Shown piece by piece: positions 22,701-31,947 of a stretch of 64,000 nucleotides of DNA. The stretch lies in assembly GCA_036924085.1 (NCBI GenBank), contig JAVGWX010000012.1:4579430-4643429 (forward strand), in the 5' to 3' direction. Both the position numbers and the translations under genes were made by a program. The first letter of the stretch is position 1, and the number at the start of each line of letters is the position of its first letter. The stretch comes from Ariolimax columbianus (Eukaryota > Mollusca > Gastropoda > Stylommatophora > Arionidae). The notes under the pieces are model-generated. The model ran no database searches and was not told the origin of the DNA. It was given only the letters and a program-made list of their open reading frames with translations.

Positions 22701-25700
22701 GTGCTTGGATGCATGTGTGCATCTGTATGTACCTATGCTAGGTTTGTGCGCCCTCAGAAGCTAGCCCAACCAAAGTGCAATGGAAGGGCTTTATGAGGGC
22801 GCGTGTGAAAGTTGTGCAAGAGTGTGGCTGTGGGATAGAGTCAAATGAAACAGAGTGAGGTGAGAAGAGAGAGAACGGAGTGTCTTCACCAATACTACTA
22901 ATCACTGTCATGTCTTCAAAATCATTCCTGATATCACTTTCGCCAATTGGAAGAACTTCAAATAATGTAAGTCTAGATTTATTATCTAGTCCTGATGGAC
23001 CCTTTCCAGCGTCAGATATGAAGCAGGCAGAAAAATAACCTCGATCAGTTCAAATGAAAAACAACCATGTAATGTTACAATTAAGCAACGCTGTAAGCTA
23101 CAAACCTGAAGAAAAACCAATTATTTATAGTAATCTCCCCTTTGATAATGGGGGACAAAAATTCTAAATTTAATTTCAATTTTTATTTCAGCGATTTTTA
23201 TGGCCATAGCACCACGAGAAGAGCCACGACGGCCAACTATCAACCGTTTTGACAGTTGGAAGGTTAAAAGAAAGCTGCATACACATCAGATATTCGACCA
23301 CACTTTCAGTCAGTCTAAATATGGAAACGTGGTCACTATAAACAGTGAAACATCGGTGTTAGATATTGATTTTGACAGAATTGGAGAGTAACTGATGCCT
23401 TGTGTGCCACCGTTGTCTACCAAATGGGACTGCTAAGAGATCTCCAACATATCTGTATTATTATTGGCTGCAGACAATAGCTGATACACCTTACCACAAC
23501 AGCCTTGAGCACTTCAGCGGTGATGGAGGGCAGAACTCGCTCATCATAGTCAATGCCCAGGTTGGTGTAAATCTTAGGCAGAGCAGGAACTTGGGGTCGG
23601 AACAAGATTCTCAGTGTGATGCTCACATTCTGTAAATCTAGAATAACCAAGATGTTCCTTTCAGAAACACATATCTAGCAAACATATATAGTAACTTACA
23701 GGAAAGCTCTAGTCAAATACGTTATTTCATAAATGTACATTCCAATAAATTAAACTGACTCAAATTGCTCTAACCTTTCCATGAAAACAATCCCCAAAAT
23801 AAGTATTCTTGAACTCTAAAACATCTCTGGTCTCCCTCCATATTGTGCTGGTCTCCCTCCATATTGTGGAAAAAAAATTAGGTGGCCACTGCAACTATGC
23901 ATACCATCAAACAAGTGATTACATCTTCCCAGTCCAAGATGACTGGGATTGATGGAGCACAAAACATCAAGAAGTCTGATTTGACGTAAATCAAACGTGC
24001 TTGAGGGGACAGCGTGGCCTAGTGGCACGGCTCACAACTCAAAGGTGCTGGGTTCGATCCCGAACACAGCACCGGCCGTTACCACGAGGAAGCAGACCCT
24101 TACATAAAATGCATGCTTGAAGTTGGATGCACTGGGCCGACAGGCGCAAAATAAAAACCACAGTGCAACGCACACCGCCTTGGGGATTAGAGAAATAAGG
24201 CGAACGCAAAAAAAAAAACGTGCTTCAACGTTTCCAGGCTACAACATGTTGGGTTTTACAATAGCCTTAAGTACGCTCAAATTGACCATGGATGTGAGCT
24301 TTGTTTAATGCAGAATTTCCAACATTCAATCAATATTTACATGTGTGATGAATCTGTTAAAGGCGGGCTCTGCTTGTGATGGAATTTGAAACTTCAAGAG
24401 CCGAGAAATTATTTATTTGATCATGCGTCTGGATTACATGTGGATATTCAATACAGGTACAGTTTAGACTCTGACTGGGACACAGAAGAAAGTGAATGTG
24501 GTAGAATGGTCAATGATATTTAAAAAAATACAAATACACATGGTGAGTTCTTTAGATCATAATTTTAGTTAAATTTGTTTAATATTAATTATATTAATTT
24601 TGAAGAAAAATAACTATTTGATTGATACAGAGTTGCTGCACTTGCCTTGAACTATGAGACATATATCTGTCAAGTTCAGCTGGAATTGTCAGCTTCGTGA
24701 CACATTACAGGAAAAGTGGACAGACAAAAAATCAAAATGGTATGGGCAAATAAATGGCACTGAATGTGTGTTTTATTGGAACTAACCTTTGCTGCCTGTA
24801 ACTGTTGGAACACTTCTTGGCTTGGACCGAATGTCAAATATAATGGGTTTCTGAATCCATGGGATCAGAAAGTGGGTTCCTTCACCAACTACTTCTTCTC
24901 TCACTCCTTTCAGTCTATCAAAAATAACTGCACGCTGCCCACCATCAACTGCAATATGACCAAAAAAATGTAAGAATGAACAGTAAGTTTACAACTGACA
25001 AACTTTAACACATTTTTAGTATCAACTCAATGATTTGCAAATGTTCACAATCAGAGCTGAACTTTGCACTGTGCTAAAAAATATCCTTCCTGCTTTTATT
25101 CCAACTGCTGGATCCACCAGAAGAATTTATAGGGGTAAAGAATAGGGCAAATTACTTCTGGAATAATCAGGCAATGTGAGGAATAGGGCCACTTCATTGG
25201 CTCTTTCCATCATGTCAGACTATAGTAATTGAGCTTTGAAAAAAGGGATACAACTACAGTCCATGAACAAATGTCTCATAAGACCAATCTGAGCAGAGAA
25301 GCGTCTTCCAGTGTGTGCAAGGAAAGTCAGGATTGTTTACGGCATCGCATAGTGTGCGTAGTGTCTCAAATGTTGAGTCTGGGCTGGGGGGACGGCGAGG
25401 GCTAGTGGTTAAGTGACACGACTCACAATCCGAAGGTGCTAGGTTCGATCCCCATCGCAGCACCGGCGTTACCCTGTGGAAGCAAACCCTTTGAAAATGC
25501 ATGCTGAAGTCGGATGCACTGGGCCGACAGGCGCAAAATTTTAAAAAAACTACAGTGCAACGCACACTGCATTGGGGAGTAGAGAGAGAAATAAGGCAAA
25601 CGCAAAAAAAAAAAACAATAAAATGTTGAGTCTTTATCAGCAATAAGTTTCTTCTTTGTATTCTTAATCATGCCCCTCCATGTAATCCTGTTCACATGAT

Positions 25701-27588
25701 TCCAAATCGATGCCCACATCATTCATATCCCGCATACATCCTTGTACTGAAGTAGTGGCCGGCCCCAAGATCTCTTCCCAAACTGTAATTCCCTATAATG
25801 AAGATATTTTGGTATTCTCCCATCATCCGAGTCCCAGCCATCGTAGCCTTTGAAAACTAAGCACGGAAAAGATTGTGACAGCACCTGTTCTCTACAACAA
25901 CTCTGCGTTGGTGATCTTGTCTTGCCACCCAACCCCCAGGATTCTGCGCAGGCACCTCGTGTGATAGCTGTTTAGCCGCCTCTCCTGGTGCATGTAGGCA
26001 GACTATGTCTCAATGCTATAAATAAGGGTGCCACTTATTTCTGCAGTAATCAGGCAATGTGCAGTTAGATTTCTATTTTAAAAAATAAACCTATGTCCTA
26101 CCAAGGTTTTGAACATGTGTTACATTGGTCAGGAGGCTGGTCCTCTTACTGCTCAACCACCTGAACCTCTGCACAGCAATTGACATTTTAATTTGTACTT
26201 GTCTTTCCATTAAATCAATCATAGTGTTAAGCATAACTTACGAAACAGTCAGGAAATTTAGAGGCAACAAATAGGAAACAAACAAAACTCGAGCCCTAAA
26301 TGTGACGAAAATATATCAAAAGGTTCAAATGCAGTTTCATATATGAGATGAGTACTCACATAACAATGAATATAAGGACTATTTAAGGAGGGAGTGGCGT
26401 AGCATGCTGGCTTCGCATACTGGGTTCATTTCCCAGTTGAGATGGAAATGGTTTTTCAGACCACAATGGCTCCCGGGTCAACCCAGCCTTAAATGGGTAC
26501 CGGTTCAGTCCGGGGAAAGTAAAGGCGGCCGGCGTGATGCCGACTACATCATCCACTAAGTGCCGTAGGTTACAAAATAATATGGTCCTACAACCATAAT
26601 TCATATTACTTAGAATAAGATTCTTAGTTTAACTCATTCACACTGATATGCAATTTTGGCACTGACAGCACAATGTGGGTAGCGATATTGTGTTGTATAG
26701 CGTTCGTGTTGTACACAGTACAGCGTTCTTTTTGCATACATTGTCACATGTTTATACTTTACACTTTTGTAACATCTGGGACCTTTGCCCAATGATTTGA
26801 CTTGCTTTATTACCGTTGGATATATGGGGACGGTGTGGGCAAGTAGTTAAGTAACACTGCTCACAATCCTGGATCCAAAGGTGCTGGGTTCGATCTCCAT
26901 CATAGTATTGGCCTTTACCCCGGGGAAGCAAACCCTTGCTCTTAGAAAATGCAGGAGAAAAAAGCAGACCCTTGGTCTTAGATCTACATAAAATGCACGC
27001 CGAAGTCAGATGCACTGGGCTGACAGTCGCAAAATAAACCCGTCTTGGGGAATAGAGAAATAAGGTGAATGCAACAAACAGTTGGATAGAGGTTACCAAT
27101 AGTAAAAATACTTACTTTTTACTAGCAATACTACTACTACTAGTATGGGCATGACTTAGAATGAATGATCGCTGATGATGGGCATGCCGTTCAAATAACC
27201 ATAACGTAACTATAAAATTAAACGGTATTGCTTGCTCAGGCTTGCTTTTCCGCGACATACTTCATACATGATATAGGCCTATATGTATATTCATGATGGT
27301 GCCTGATACCGTGCGAAGAAGCATAATATTAGAATCAATGTTCATAACAAATGCGAATGCCTGAAATGGTCTCCGTCAATTGCGTCAGTCTAGTCTATTC
27401 TAATACTATTGACTTTTTCATTTTGAAATTGAATCATGTCTGACGGATTCAACGATATGTTAAAAAACACTATGTTTTTCATAATATAGGTAACTTTTCA
27501 TACCGTTGTATAAAGCAGACTGAACCACCCCTCCTGTGACTGCCAGCGCAAGACCAATCTTGCCTATAGTATTAAAAATACGAGCCAT
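16519..27588 (-). CDS. PHB1: Prohibitin 1, complete six-exon gene
   Basis: Coding exons (minus): 27588-27504, 24948-24787, 23637-23495, 21455-21339, 19136-19041, 16731-16519, giving 271 residues (human PHB1 has 272). All introns are GT-AG and phases match across junctions. The start ATG has A at -3 and G at +4. Residues about 10-24 are hydrophobic (inner-membrane anchor). The PHB/Band 7 domain (about 25-185) holds '[10 protein letters not shown]', '[10 protein letters not shown]' and 'ITQRELVS'. A C-terminal coiled coil holds '[17 protein letters not shown]' and '[16 protein letters not shown]'; the protein ends 'LSLPQ'. Family knowledge: PHB1 and PHB2 form ring complexes in the mitochondrial inner membrane that stabilise membrane proteins and cristae. 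There is no frameshift or stop, so the gene is probably functional. Introns carry many transposons. Confidence 0.97.
17015..17190 (+). pseudogene. Older LINE RNase H fragment, 5' half (split)
   Basis: Lies in PHB1 intron 5. '[19 protein letters not shown]' resembles an RNase H start with its first Asp, and '[13 protein letters not shown]' resembles the Glu-containing helix. The sequence is cut at 17190 by the LINE insert at 17191-17999 and continues at 18016. Decayed and non-coding. Confidence 0.6.
17191..17999 (+). mobile_element. RNase H-bearing LINE, 5'-truncated copy with 16-bp target duplication
   Basis: Flanked by identical 'aagaatcattcaaaca' at 17175-17190 and 18000-18015. It carries a nearly complete RNase H domain: 'YTDDSVTN', '[15 protein letters not shown]', '[13 protein letters not shown]', '[20 protein letters not shown]', then a C-terminal '[18 protein letters not shown]' (CCHC-like). 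A frameshift after 17860 breaks the last ~40 codons. The 3' end is 'gacgtctgacagcgtaagaa' with a (gaa)n tail. RT and endonuclease are missing, as expected for 5' truncation. Closest relative in the window is 33464-34663. Confidence 0.9.
18016..18585 (+). pseudogene. Older LINE RNase H fragment, 3' half (split)
   Basis: Continues the element interrupted at 17190: '[20 protein letters not shown]' and, after frameshifts, '[19 protein letters not shown]', '[16 protein letters not shown]'. Typical end of an RNase H LINE, but with several stops. Its subfamily differs from the insert. Confidence 0.75.
18657..18985. repeat. Minisatellite, 25-bp unit, about 13 copies
   Basis: 'agatctacacaaactcatag' plus 'acccc' recurs every ~25 bp in PHB1 intron 5, ending about 55 bp from exon 5. 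Confidence 0.95.
19041..19136 (-). CDS. PHB1: PHB1 coding exon 5
   Basis: Residues 170-201, 96 bp, phase 0 at both ends: '[16 protein letters not shown]' onward, the start of the coiled coil. Acceptor 'tgtttcag', donor 'aag|gttagt'. The acceptor region is partly duplicated at 19399-19460. Confidence 0.96.
19160..19398 (-). mobile_element. tRNA-derived SINE (family T2)
   Basis: Lies in PHB1 intron 4. On the minus strand the head reads 'gtagcgcagtggttagtg' (A-box-like) followed by 'ctaggttcattccccag' (B-box-like). The body contains 'gggtcaacccagccttaaat', as in the copy at 26385-26605. No clear ORF. The repeat is surrounded by partial duplications of the exon 5 acceptor. Confidence 0.8.
19399..19465 (-). 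other. Partial duplications of PHB1 exon 5 acceptor
   Basis: Plus-strand 'gtaaggtgagtctgaaacat' at the true exon 5 boundary (19126-19150) recurs twice here ('tgtaaggtgagtctgaaaca', then 'gtaaggtgagtctcaaacat'). In the minus sense each copy includes an AG acceptor and 10-11 bases of exon 5. Confidence 0.75.
19466..19911. other. PHB1 intron 4 sequence, nothing recognised
   Basis: Unique-looking intronic sequence between the duplicated acceptor and the piggyBac-like MITE. No domain or repeat was seen. Confidence 0.5.
19912..20588. mobile_element. piggyBac-like non-autonomous element (MITE) with TTAA target duplication
   Basis: TTAA at 19912-19915 is followed by CCTTTAGCA (19916-19924). TGCTAAAGG (20576-20584), its exact reverse complement, is followed by TTAA (20585-20588). 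The 669-bp interior has no transposase ORF. TTAA target duplication with termini starting CCY is the signature of piggyBac transposons, so this is most simply a deleted, non-autonomous member. It lies in PHB1 intron 4. The inverted repeats are only 9 bp, so chance is unlikely but not excluded. Confidence 0.75.
20830..21065. repeat. Minisatellite, 30-bp unit, about 8 copies
   Basis: 'ggctagcctcacccagctag' plus 'tgcccaggtt' recurs every 30 bp with one shortened unit. PHB1 intron 4. Confidence 0.92.
21339..21455 (-). CDS. PHB1: PHB1 coding exon 4
   Basis: Residues 131-169, 117 bp, phase 0 at both ends: '[14 protein letters not shown]', '[19 protein letters not shown]'. Acceptor 'gattcag', donor 'ttg|gtgagt'. 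Confidence 0.96.
21480..22155 (+). pseudogene. CR1/L2-like LINE fragment (endonuclease-RT linker, internally deleted)
   Basis: 'agctcagaaagtgaataaaa', 'gactgatagtaaaagcttct' and 'cttatgttagaaataaaca' match the plus-strand LINE at 41780-41880. It then jumps at about 22100 to 'actatgcagtagtgtctta', which in the intact copy lies ~700 bp further on, next to the FADD motif (42790). A 32-bp segment ('ggttatcattggggaactgt'...) is tandemly duplicated near 21520-21580. Non-functional; PHB1 intron 3. Confidence 0.8.
22340..22440 (-). pseudogene. RNase H LINE 3'-end fragment
   Basis: 'ctcgaaaaaagcggcggtca' and 'tcctgag' match the minus-strand 3' end of the LINE at 33464 (33505-33540). It is preceded by a (ctt)n tail that, with the adjacent 'gaagaagaag' tract, forms a perfect inverted repeat around 'gatatc' at about 22320-22345. 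Confidence 0.7.
22610..22885 (+). mobile_element. Dispersed ~275-bp repeat, also present at 63385-63660
   Basis: 'cactagtttctactggcgga', 'ggcgcgcc', 'tgcttggatgcatg', 'gtacctatgctaggtttgtg' and 'tgcgccctcagaag' all recur in the same order, inverted, at 63385-63660. The copies are collinear across the whole length and have no coding potential. A T-run (22592-22605) precedes it. Class unknown. PHB1 intron 3. Confidence 0.8.
22886..23494. other. PHB1 intron 3 remainder
   Basis: AT-rich intronic sequence with no recognised element or ORF. Confidence 0.5.
23495..23637 (-). CDS. PHB1: PHB1 coding exon 3
   Basis: Completes D83 and encodes residues 84-130: '[14 protein letters not shown]', '[14 protein letters not shown]'. 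Acceptor 'ttctag', donor 'gtg|gtaagg', phase 0. Confidence 0.96.
23993..24225 (+). mobile_element. tRNA-derived SINE (family T1), with target duplication
   Basis: PHB1 intron 2. A-box-like 'tggcctagtgg' at 24015-24025 and perfect B box 'gttcgatcc' at 24052-24060. Body contains 'gatgcactgggccgacaggc', and it ends in a poly-A run. Flanked by 'aaacgtgctt' at 23993-24002 and 24216-24225. The other copies are 25381-25620, 26823-27080 and 55609-55867. Confidence 0.92.
24787..24948 (-). CDS. PHB1: PHB1 coding exon 2
   Basis: Completes V29 and encodes residues 30-82, the start of the PHB domain ('[11 protein letters not shown]', '[15 protein letters not shown]'). Acceptor is 'cattgcag|ttgatg'-like (minus 'atattgcag'); donor is 'aaag|gttagt', phase 1. 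'PRSVP' replaces the usual 'PRNVP'. Confidence 0.96.
25260..26030 (-). pseudogene. LINE reverse transcriptase C-terminal region, interrupted by SINE
   Basis: PHB1 intron 1. On the minus strand: '[20 protein letters not shown]' and 'DKITNAELL' (25910-26010), then '[20 protein letters not shown]' and '[12 protein letters not shown]' (25730-25830). Then, beyond the SINE, '[20 protein letters not shown]', a degraded zinc-finger-like end. This is the C-terminal tail common to many LINEs. Frameshifts are present. The SINE at 25381-25620 landed in its 3' part. Confidence 0.85.
25368..25633 (+). mobile_element. tRNA-derived SINE (family T1) with perfect 13-bp target duplication
   Basis: 'aaatgttgagtct' flanks the element at 25368-25380 and 25621-25633. 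B box 'gttcgatcc' at 25443-25451, body 'gatgcactgggccgacaggc', poly-A tail. Inserted into the LINE fragment at 25260-26030. The perfect duplication suggests a fairly young insertion. Confidence 0.94.
26385..26605 (+). mobile_element. tRNA-derived SINE (family T2)
   Basis: PHB1 intron 1. 'ggcgtagcatgctgg' (A-box-like), 'gggttcatttcccag' (B-box-like), then 'gggtcaacccagccttaaat' shared with the inverted copy at 19160-19398. No target duplication was identified. Confidence 0.78.
26815..27088 (+). mobile_element. tRNA-derived SINE (family T1), diverged copy with 'gttggata' flanks
   Basis: PHB1 intron 1. B box 'gttcgatct' at 26888-26896; body 'gatgcactgggctgacag'. The segment 'gcaaacccttg...cttag' is duplicated inside the element ('gcagacccttggtcttag'). 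Flanks 'gttggata' (26815-26822 and 27081-27088) are a possible 8-bp target duplication. Confidence 0.83.
27504..27588 (-). CDS. PHB1: PHB1 coding exon 1
   Basis: Residues 1-28 plus the first base of codon 29 (phase 1). It encodes the N-terminus with hydrophobic '[12 protein letters not shown]' and ends 'ALYN'. Donor is 'aacg|gtatga'. Confidence 0.96.
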
Positions 27589-28039
27589 TTTGCGCAAAGA
27601 TTATGTTCGAACTTCAGATGCCCTAAAGAAACTCCGGCATGACACTATGCACCGGAAACAGAATCAAAGCTAAGGTCATTGCTTCAAGCAAACCAAAACA
27701 TGCACTCCGTAGGTGAACATATTCGCATTTATAACAAATGATATTTAAAATGAAAGTTCTCGTTTCAGAGATAGAGAAATCTTTCTGAATCTAAAAAATA
27801 AAACACACACACCGCACACGGACACACACAGAGACACACACATGCAACTATTAGTGACAGAATGAACATTTTAAAGCAGCATCATTGCATATGCTTTGAA
27901 AACTGCAGCAGACATTCTATAGACAGGTGAAAGTATAGAAACGAGTGGTGATCTTCACATACACGCTGTCGAGAATGTAGCACTTGGGAGACACGTAAAC
28001 AATACATACCAAAAGTAACTAACACTAGTATTCTATAAA
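27589..28039 (-). promoter_or_regulatory. PHB1 upstream region (5' UTR and promoter expected)
   Basis: Sequence immediately upstream of the PHB1 start (minus sense). No TATA box or clear initiator can be assigned. A CA-rich stretch ('cacacacacc' to 'agacacacacatg') lies at about 27803-27843. The promoter is inferred from position only. Confidence 0.3.
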
Positions 28040-28195
28040 ACTATATTACAAAGCTCAAGGCAATTGTCATACAGTGGATTCCATCTTGTTGCAAACATGT
28101 CTCAAATCTGGTAATGAAGAAGCCAACAGATTGTCAGAGAAAAGTGAATATCTACCTCAATTTAATATATGTATAACTTATAACGTGATGCAGCG
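28040..28195 (+). pseudogene. LINE RNase H remnant
   Basis: 'gtggattccatcttgttgca' then 'GNEEANRLSEKSEYLPQFNI' resembles the '[18 protein letters not shown]' segment of LINE RNase H, with frameshifts. Isolated and short. Confidence 0.5.
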
Positions 28196-28499
28196 TGACC
28201 GGTGACGGAAAACGACCGTTTCACAATCCCAGATTCGTTCGAACCCCGATGTCTCCAGTTTGGCAGACGTGGAGTATTTTTTCTTGGTGAGATCGCTTCT
28301 CCGCATTTCGGAGTAATTGCAACCTACTGTACTGCACATCTGCCAGATTGGTTGGTAGTTGTAAGAAGCGAACTTTCTGCAAAGGACATTCTACATACAT
28401 ACAGCCAACTTCTAGGTGTGATAGGCTCTAACACAGATGAGGAAATAAATAACGGGCAAAAAACACGATTGAGAAGCTGAAAATAACATTTTAGAAAAT
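28196..28499. other. Unassigned stretch
   Basis: Contains 'gttcgaacccc', a possible pol III B box, but no matching A box or second copy. A short ORF here has no recognised domain. Confidence 0.4.
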
Positions 28500-29037
28500 T
28501 AAGTTTCACAAAGCAGCTGGACATGCCAAAAATGGAAAAGTATAAGTCATTAAGGTAACTGTGGGTGACCGGTTGTTCTCCGGTCAGCTGGAGTCACAAG
28601 GCAAATATCAAAAGATCCAGAGGTTTCACAATTTTAACAATTTTCAAAAAGGGAAACAACCGGCAATGCAATAGCCAGAGTGACATATCCCCTGTTAGTC
28701 TCCCTAGCACAGCCTACGCTGGAGCAGAGACTAAAACATTCGGTTGATGGACGAGATTAATGCTGTTTCACAGCAAACCGAAGCACCCAAGACCGTATCT
28801 TTATTTATACTTAGACAACTGAGTGAAAAAGCTATTGAGCATGGTGATGAAATGCAACTTTGTTTTTTGGGAGCCTGGAAAATACATTTGATGTTCACTG
28901 AAGCAAGCTCCGTGAATGCTTGGAAAAGAAAAGAACAACCCGTTGGCTCGACTTGCGGAAACTACATCAAAACAGGAAACCGCAAATCACAGGACCACCA
29001 GTGGTGTGAGACATTATATCGCCATATCTTTTCATAA
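28500..29037 (+). pseudogene. Possible RTE-like LINE RT remnant
   Basis: 'ILTIFKKGNNRQCN' and 'SDISPVSLPST' resemble the 'V.LFKKGNR..C.NYRGISLLS' region of LINE polymerases. 'LRQLSEKAIEHGDEMQLCF' further on resembles the 'RQL.EK..E...DLYL.FVD' segment. Both are short and frameshifted, so the call is tentative. Confidence 0.45.
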
Positions 29038-29052
29038 TGATCATTCCTAGTG

Positions 29053-30790
29053 TTAACAAATCCTGAAGGGATTACTTTTCACTTTACACCACTCAGAGTA
29101 CTCCTTATTTATGCCCACCCTCTGCCTTCTTCCCGTTAACCAATTTTCAATCCATTTAACAACTTCCCTTCCTATCACATCTGATTTCAACTGAAATAAT
29201 CTTTGATGAGGTACTCTATCAAAGACCATAGCAAAATCTAGATAAATAACATCCACTGGCTCCCCTTTATCTATGATTTTAGTAACCTCCTCTATGAATT
29301 CTAATAGATTTGTTAAGCATGATCTCCCTCTAGTAAACCCATGCTGACTATTTCTGATTAGATTAAATTTGTCTAAATGCGTTACAATGTTTTCTTTGAT
29401 TATTGACTCTAACAATTTACAGACTATGCTCGTTAAACTCACCGGTCTATAATTTCCTGGATCTGATTTTTTGCCATTGTTTAAAAAGGGGATCACTTCT
29501 GCACTTTTCCAATCCCGTAAAACAATCCCTTTTGCAAGTGATTGAGAACATAATATAGTCAATGGTTTTGCTAGTTGGTCTCTAATTTCAAACAGCAATT
29601 TTGGATGAATACCATCTTGACCTGGACATTTATCCACTTTCAACGCCTCCAATTTAAAAATAAACAATTACTTTGTAATACAGATTGATCTAAATCCCGC
29701 TGTTTCCATGTCTCTTTGAAAGATATCTACAGGCTCTGGGATCTTGCATCAGTCCTCTTGTGTCTTGTGTTAACTGTGACAAAGTACTGATTGAGTAGAT
29801 TACCTGCCTTCCTATTCTCACTTATTTATTTTCCTGTACTGTCTATGAGAGGGCCTACTTTGTCTTTCGTTGTTTGTTTATTTCTAATATAAGAAAAGAA
29901 ACTTTTACTGTCAATCTTTATGCTCTGAGCAAGTTGTTTTTTTTTCGAAGTGTTTTGTTGTTGTTTTATTCACTTTCTGTGCTATGTTCTGCTTATCCAA
30001 ATATTTTAAATATGTTTCTTTTGATTTACCTGCCTATATACATTGTTTTCCATGTTCTATTTTTAGTTCTTCTACATTTAACTACATGGAACACATTCCT
30101 CTTTTAGCATTTCTAGAACTGTTTTAAAACTTTCCCACTCCTGTTCAACCTCTGTTTCTCCTACAATATCTTTCCAGACTATGTGGCTTGCTGCCTCTTT
30201 CATTTTCTTAACATCTGCCTTAGAGTAGTTGTATGTTTGCGTGTTTATGTTTACTTCTTTCCCTGCAATAAGATCCCAACGGATGATTTGATGGTCACTT
30301 GAGTCAAACAGTTCCCCAACGGTAACGTTTTCAATAATATTTTCCTCTGTAGTAAAAACTAAGTTGACTGTGTTTTTGCTCTGGTGGCTGCTTCTACATT
30401 TAGAATTAAAAAATTGTCAGTTATGCACTTAACAAAAGGTTTTGACTCTACAAGTACTTCTGTCATATCCTATTTTATTTCTGGAAAGTTGAAATCCCCC
30501 ATTAATAATAATTTCCCGTCACTTGCCTTTGCTATGCTACTAATCAGCTCCTCATCTTCCTCTTTTTGACTTGATGGACATCTATAGCACACCATAATAA
30601 CTGTTTTTTCACCCCCACTTTCTGTTTCTCTCGATACACTTTCATTTTTGTTGCCAGGTGATAAATCATCTTTGATCGTTATATTAGCTGAATTTGTACA
30701 GTAAAATAAAACGCCACCTCTCTTAGCCTTGTCTCCAACTACCTTATCTTTCCTTAACATTGTATATCCCTCTATTTCAAGTTCAGTATC
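29053..30790 (-). pseudogene. CR1/L2-like LINE, endonuclease to RT, broken
   Basis: Minus strand. 30760-30470: endonuclease piece with 'GGVLFYCTNSANITI', 'GGEKTVIMVCYRCPSS' and 'LLLMGDFNFPEI'. 29667-29053: RT N-terminal half with 'KCPGQDGIHPKLLFEIRDQL', 'NYRPVSLTSIVCKLLESIIK', 'QHGFTRGRSCLTNLLEF', 'DVIYLDFAMVFDRVPHQRLF' and 'WLTGRRQRVGINKEYSEW'. The intervening linker is frameshifted. It stops before the FADD catalytic box, and 'DFAMVFD' replaces 'DFAKAFD'. Same family as 41770-43655. Confidence 0.88.
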
Positions 30791-31114
30791 TACAATATCC
30801 TCATATGTCCATATCAGGAGAAGAAATACTGGGACAGGTCAATCAGACATTATGTTGGGAGAACAACCGATAGGACTGTACTAAACACCGGTCGGTATGT
30901 ATAAAAGAAACGTTGTCTACTCGAAGGACAGCAACAGACAAACTTATTCGTACAATAAATAGATGACTGCCAAGGAACTGAGAAATAAGGCCGAGAACTA
31001 AGGTGGATGTATACCACTGACCATATCTACCAGTTTTGACTTACTGAAATTAGTCTTAGAGACAATAACAACCCAGAAAAACCAGCTCCAAACCTTGGGA
31101 AATTGAGATATCAT

Positions 31115-31370
31115 TTAAAGTGGCCCAGTTAACAATAAAAGACAAGGTCCACAATCAGATACTACCAAAGTGGCCCAGTTAAGAACAAAAGACCAAGTCC
31201 ACAATAAGATAATGCCAAAGTGGCCCAGTTAACAATAAGAGACCAGGTCCACAATCAGATACTACCAAAGTGGCCCAGTCAAACACTACGAGACAAGGTT
31301 CACAATCATATAATACCAAAGTAGTCCAGTTAACAACAAGAGACCAGGTCCACAATCAGATAATACCCAA
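31115..31370. repeat. Minisatellite, 50-bp unit, 5 copies
   Basis: 'aagtggcccagttaacaata' followed by 'agac.aggtccacaatcagata' recurs at 31121, 31171, 31221, 31271 and 31321, exactly 50 bp apart. Confidence 0.95.
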
Positions 31371-31474
31371 TCTCGAAACCCCTCCCTTGCAAACTCGAGT
31401 GACGCAATCACTTCAGTGGTTTGTCTGCAGAATGAAAGAAGATCGGCTATCACATCCAGCAGTCAGGAGAAGCA

Positions 31475-31620
31475 AAAAAACCAAGGATCAAGGCCTCACT
31501 CCAAAAAAACCAAGGATCAAGGCCTCACTCCAAAAAACCAAGGATCAAGGCCTCACTCAAAAAAAACCAAGGATCAGGGCCTCACTCCAAAAAAACCAAG
31601 GATCAGGGCCTCCCTCCTTC
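31475..31620. repeat. Minisatellite, ~29-bp unit, 5 copies
   Basis: 'accaaggatcaaggcctcac' separated by poly-A runs of varying length; the run length accounts for the 28-30 bp spacing. Confidence 0.92.
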
Positions 31621-31814
31621 CTCCACATGACAATCCTAAATCCGCTGGGATGAATATTTTAGACAGTTTATAAAAGAACCAGCCTGGAACCAGACCAAGA
31701 GGAAGACATCAGATAGAAGAGTATGGTGTTCTTATTGGCAAACCTCTACTAAGTAATTAAGATACAGGAACAAGTTGGAAGAAAAATATCCAGGCCAGTA
31801 ACCAAATGCAGTAC

Positions 31815-31930
31815 ATTACCAGCTCAACAGTTACGACCAAGTGGTAATAGTTAGACCTTCACAGGCTACAATAGACCAGCTCAACAGTTACGACCAAGTG
31901 GTAATAGTTAGACCTTCACAGGCTACAATG
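31815..31930. repeat. 57-bp direct duplication
   Basis: 'agctcaacagttacgaccaa' onward to 'cttcacaggctacaat' occurs at 31821 and again at 31878. It immediately precedes the 13-bp array. Confidence 0.9.
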
Positions 31931-31947
31931 GACTGAGAGAAAAAGAG

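Noticed and set aside
24052..24060. Functional tRNA gene at a perfect B box
   Set aside because: There is no cloverleaf with a proper acceptor stem. The sequence continues into a SINE body with poly-A tail and target duplications.
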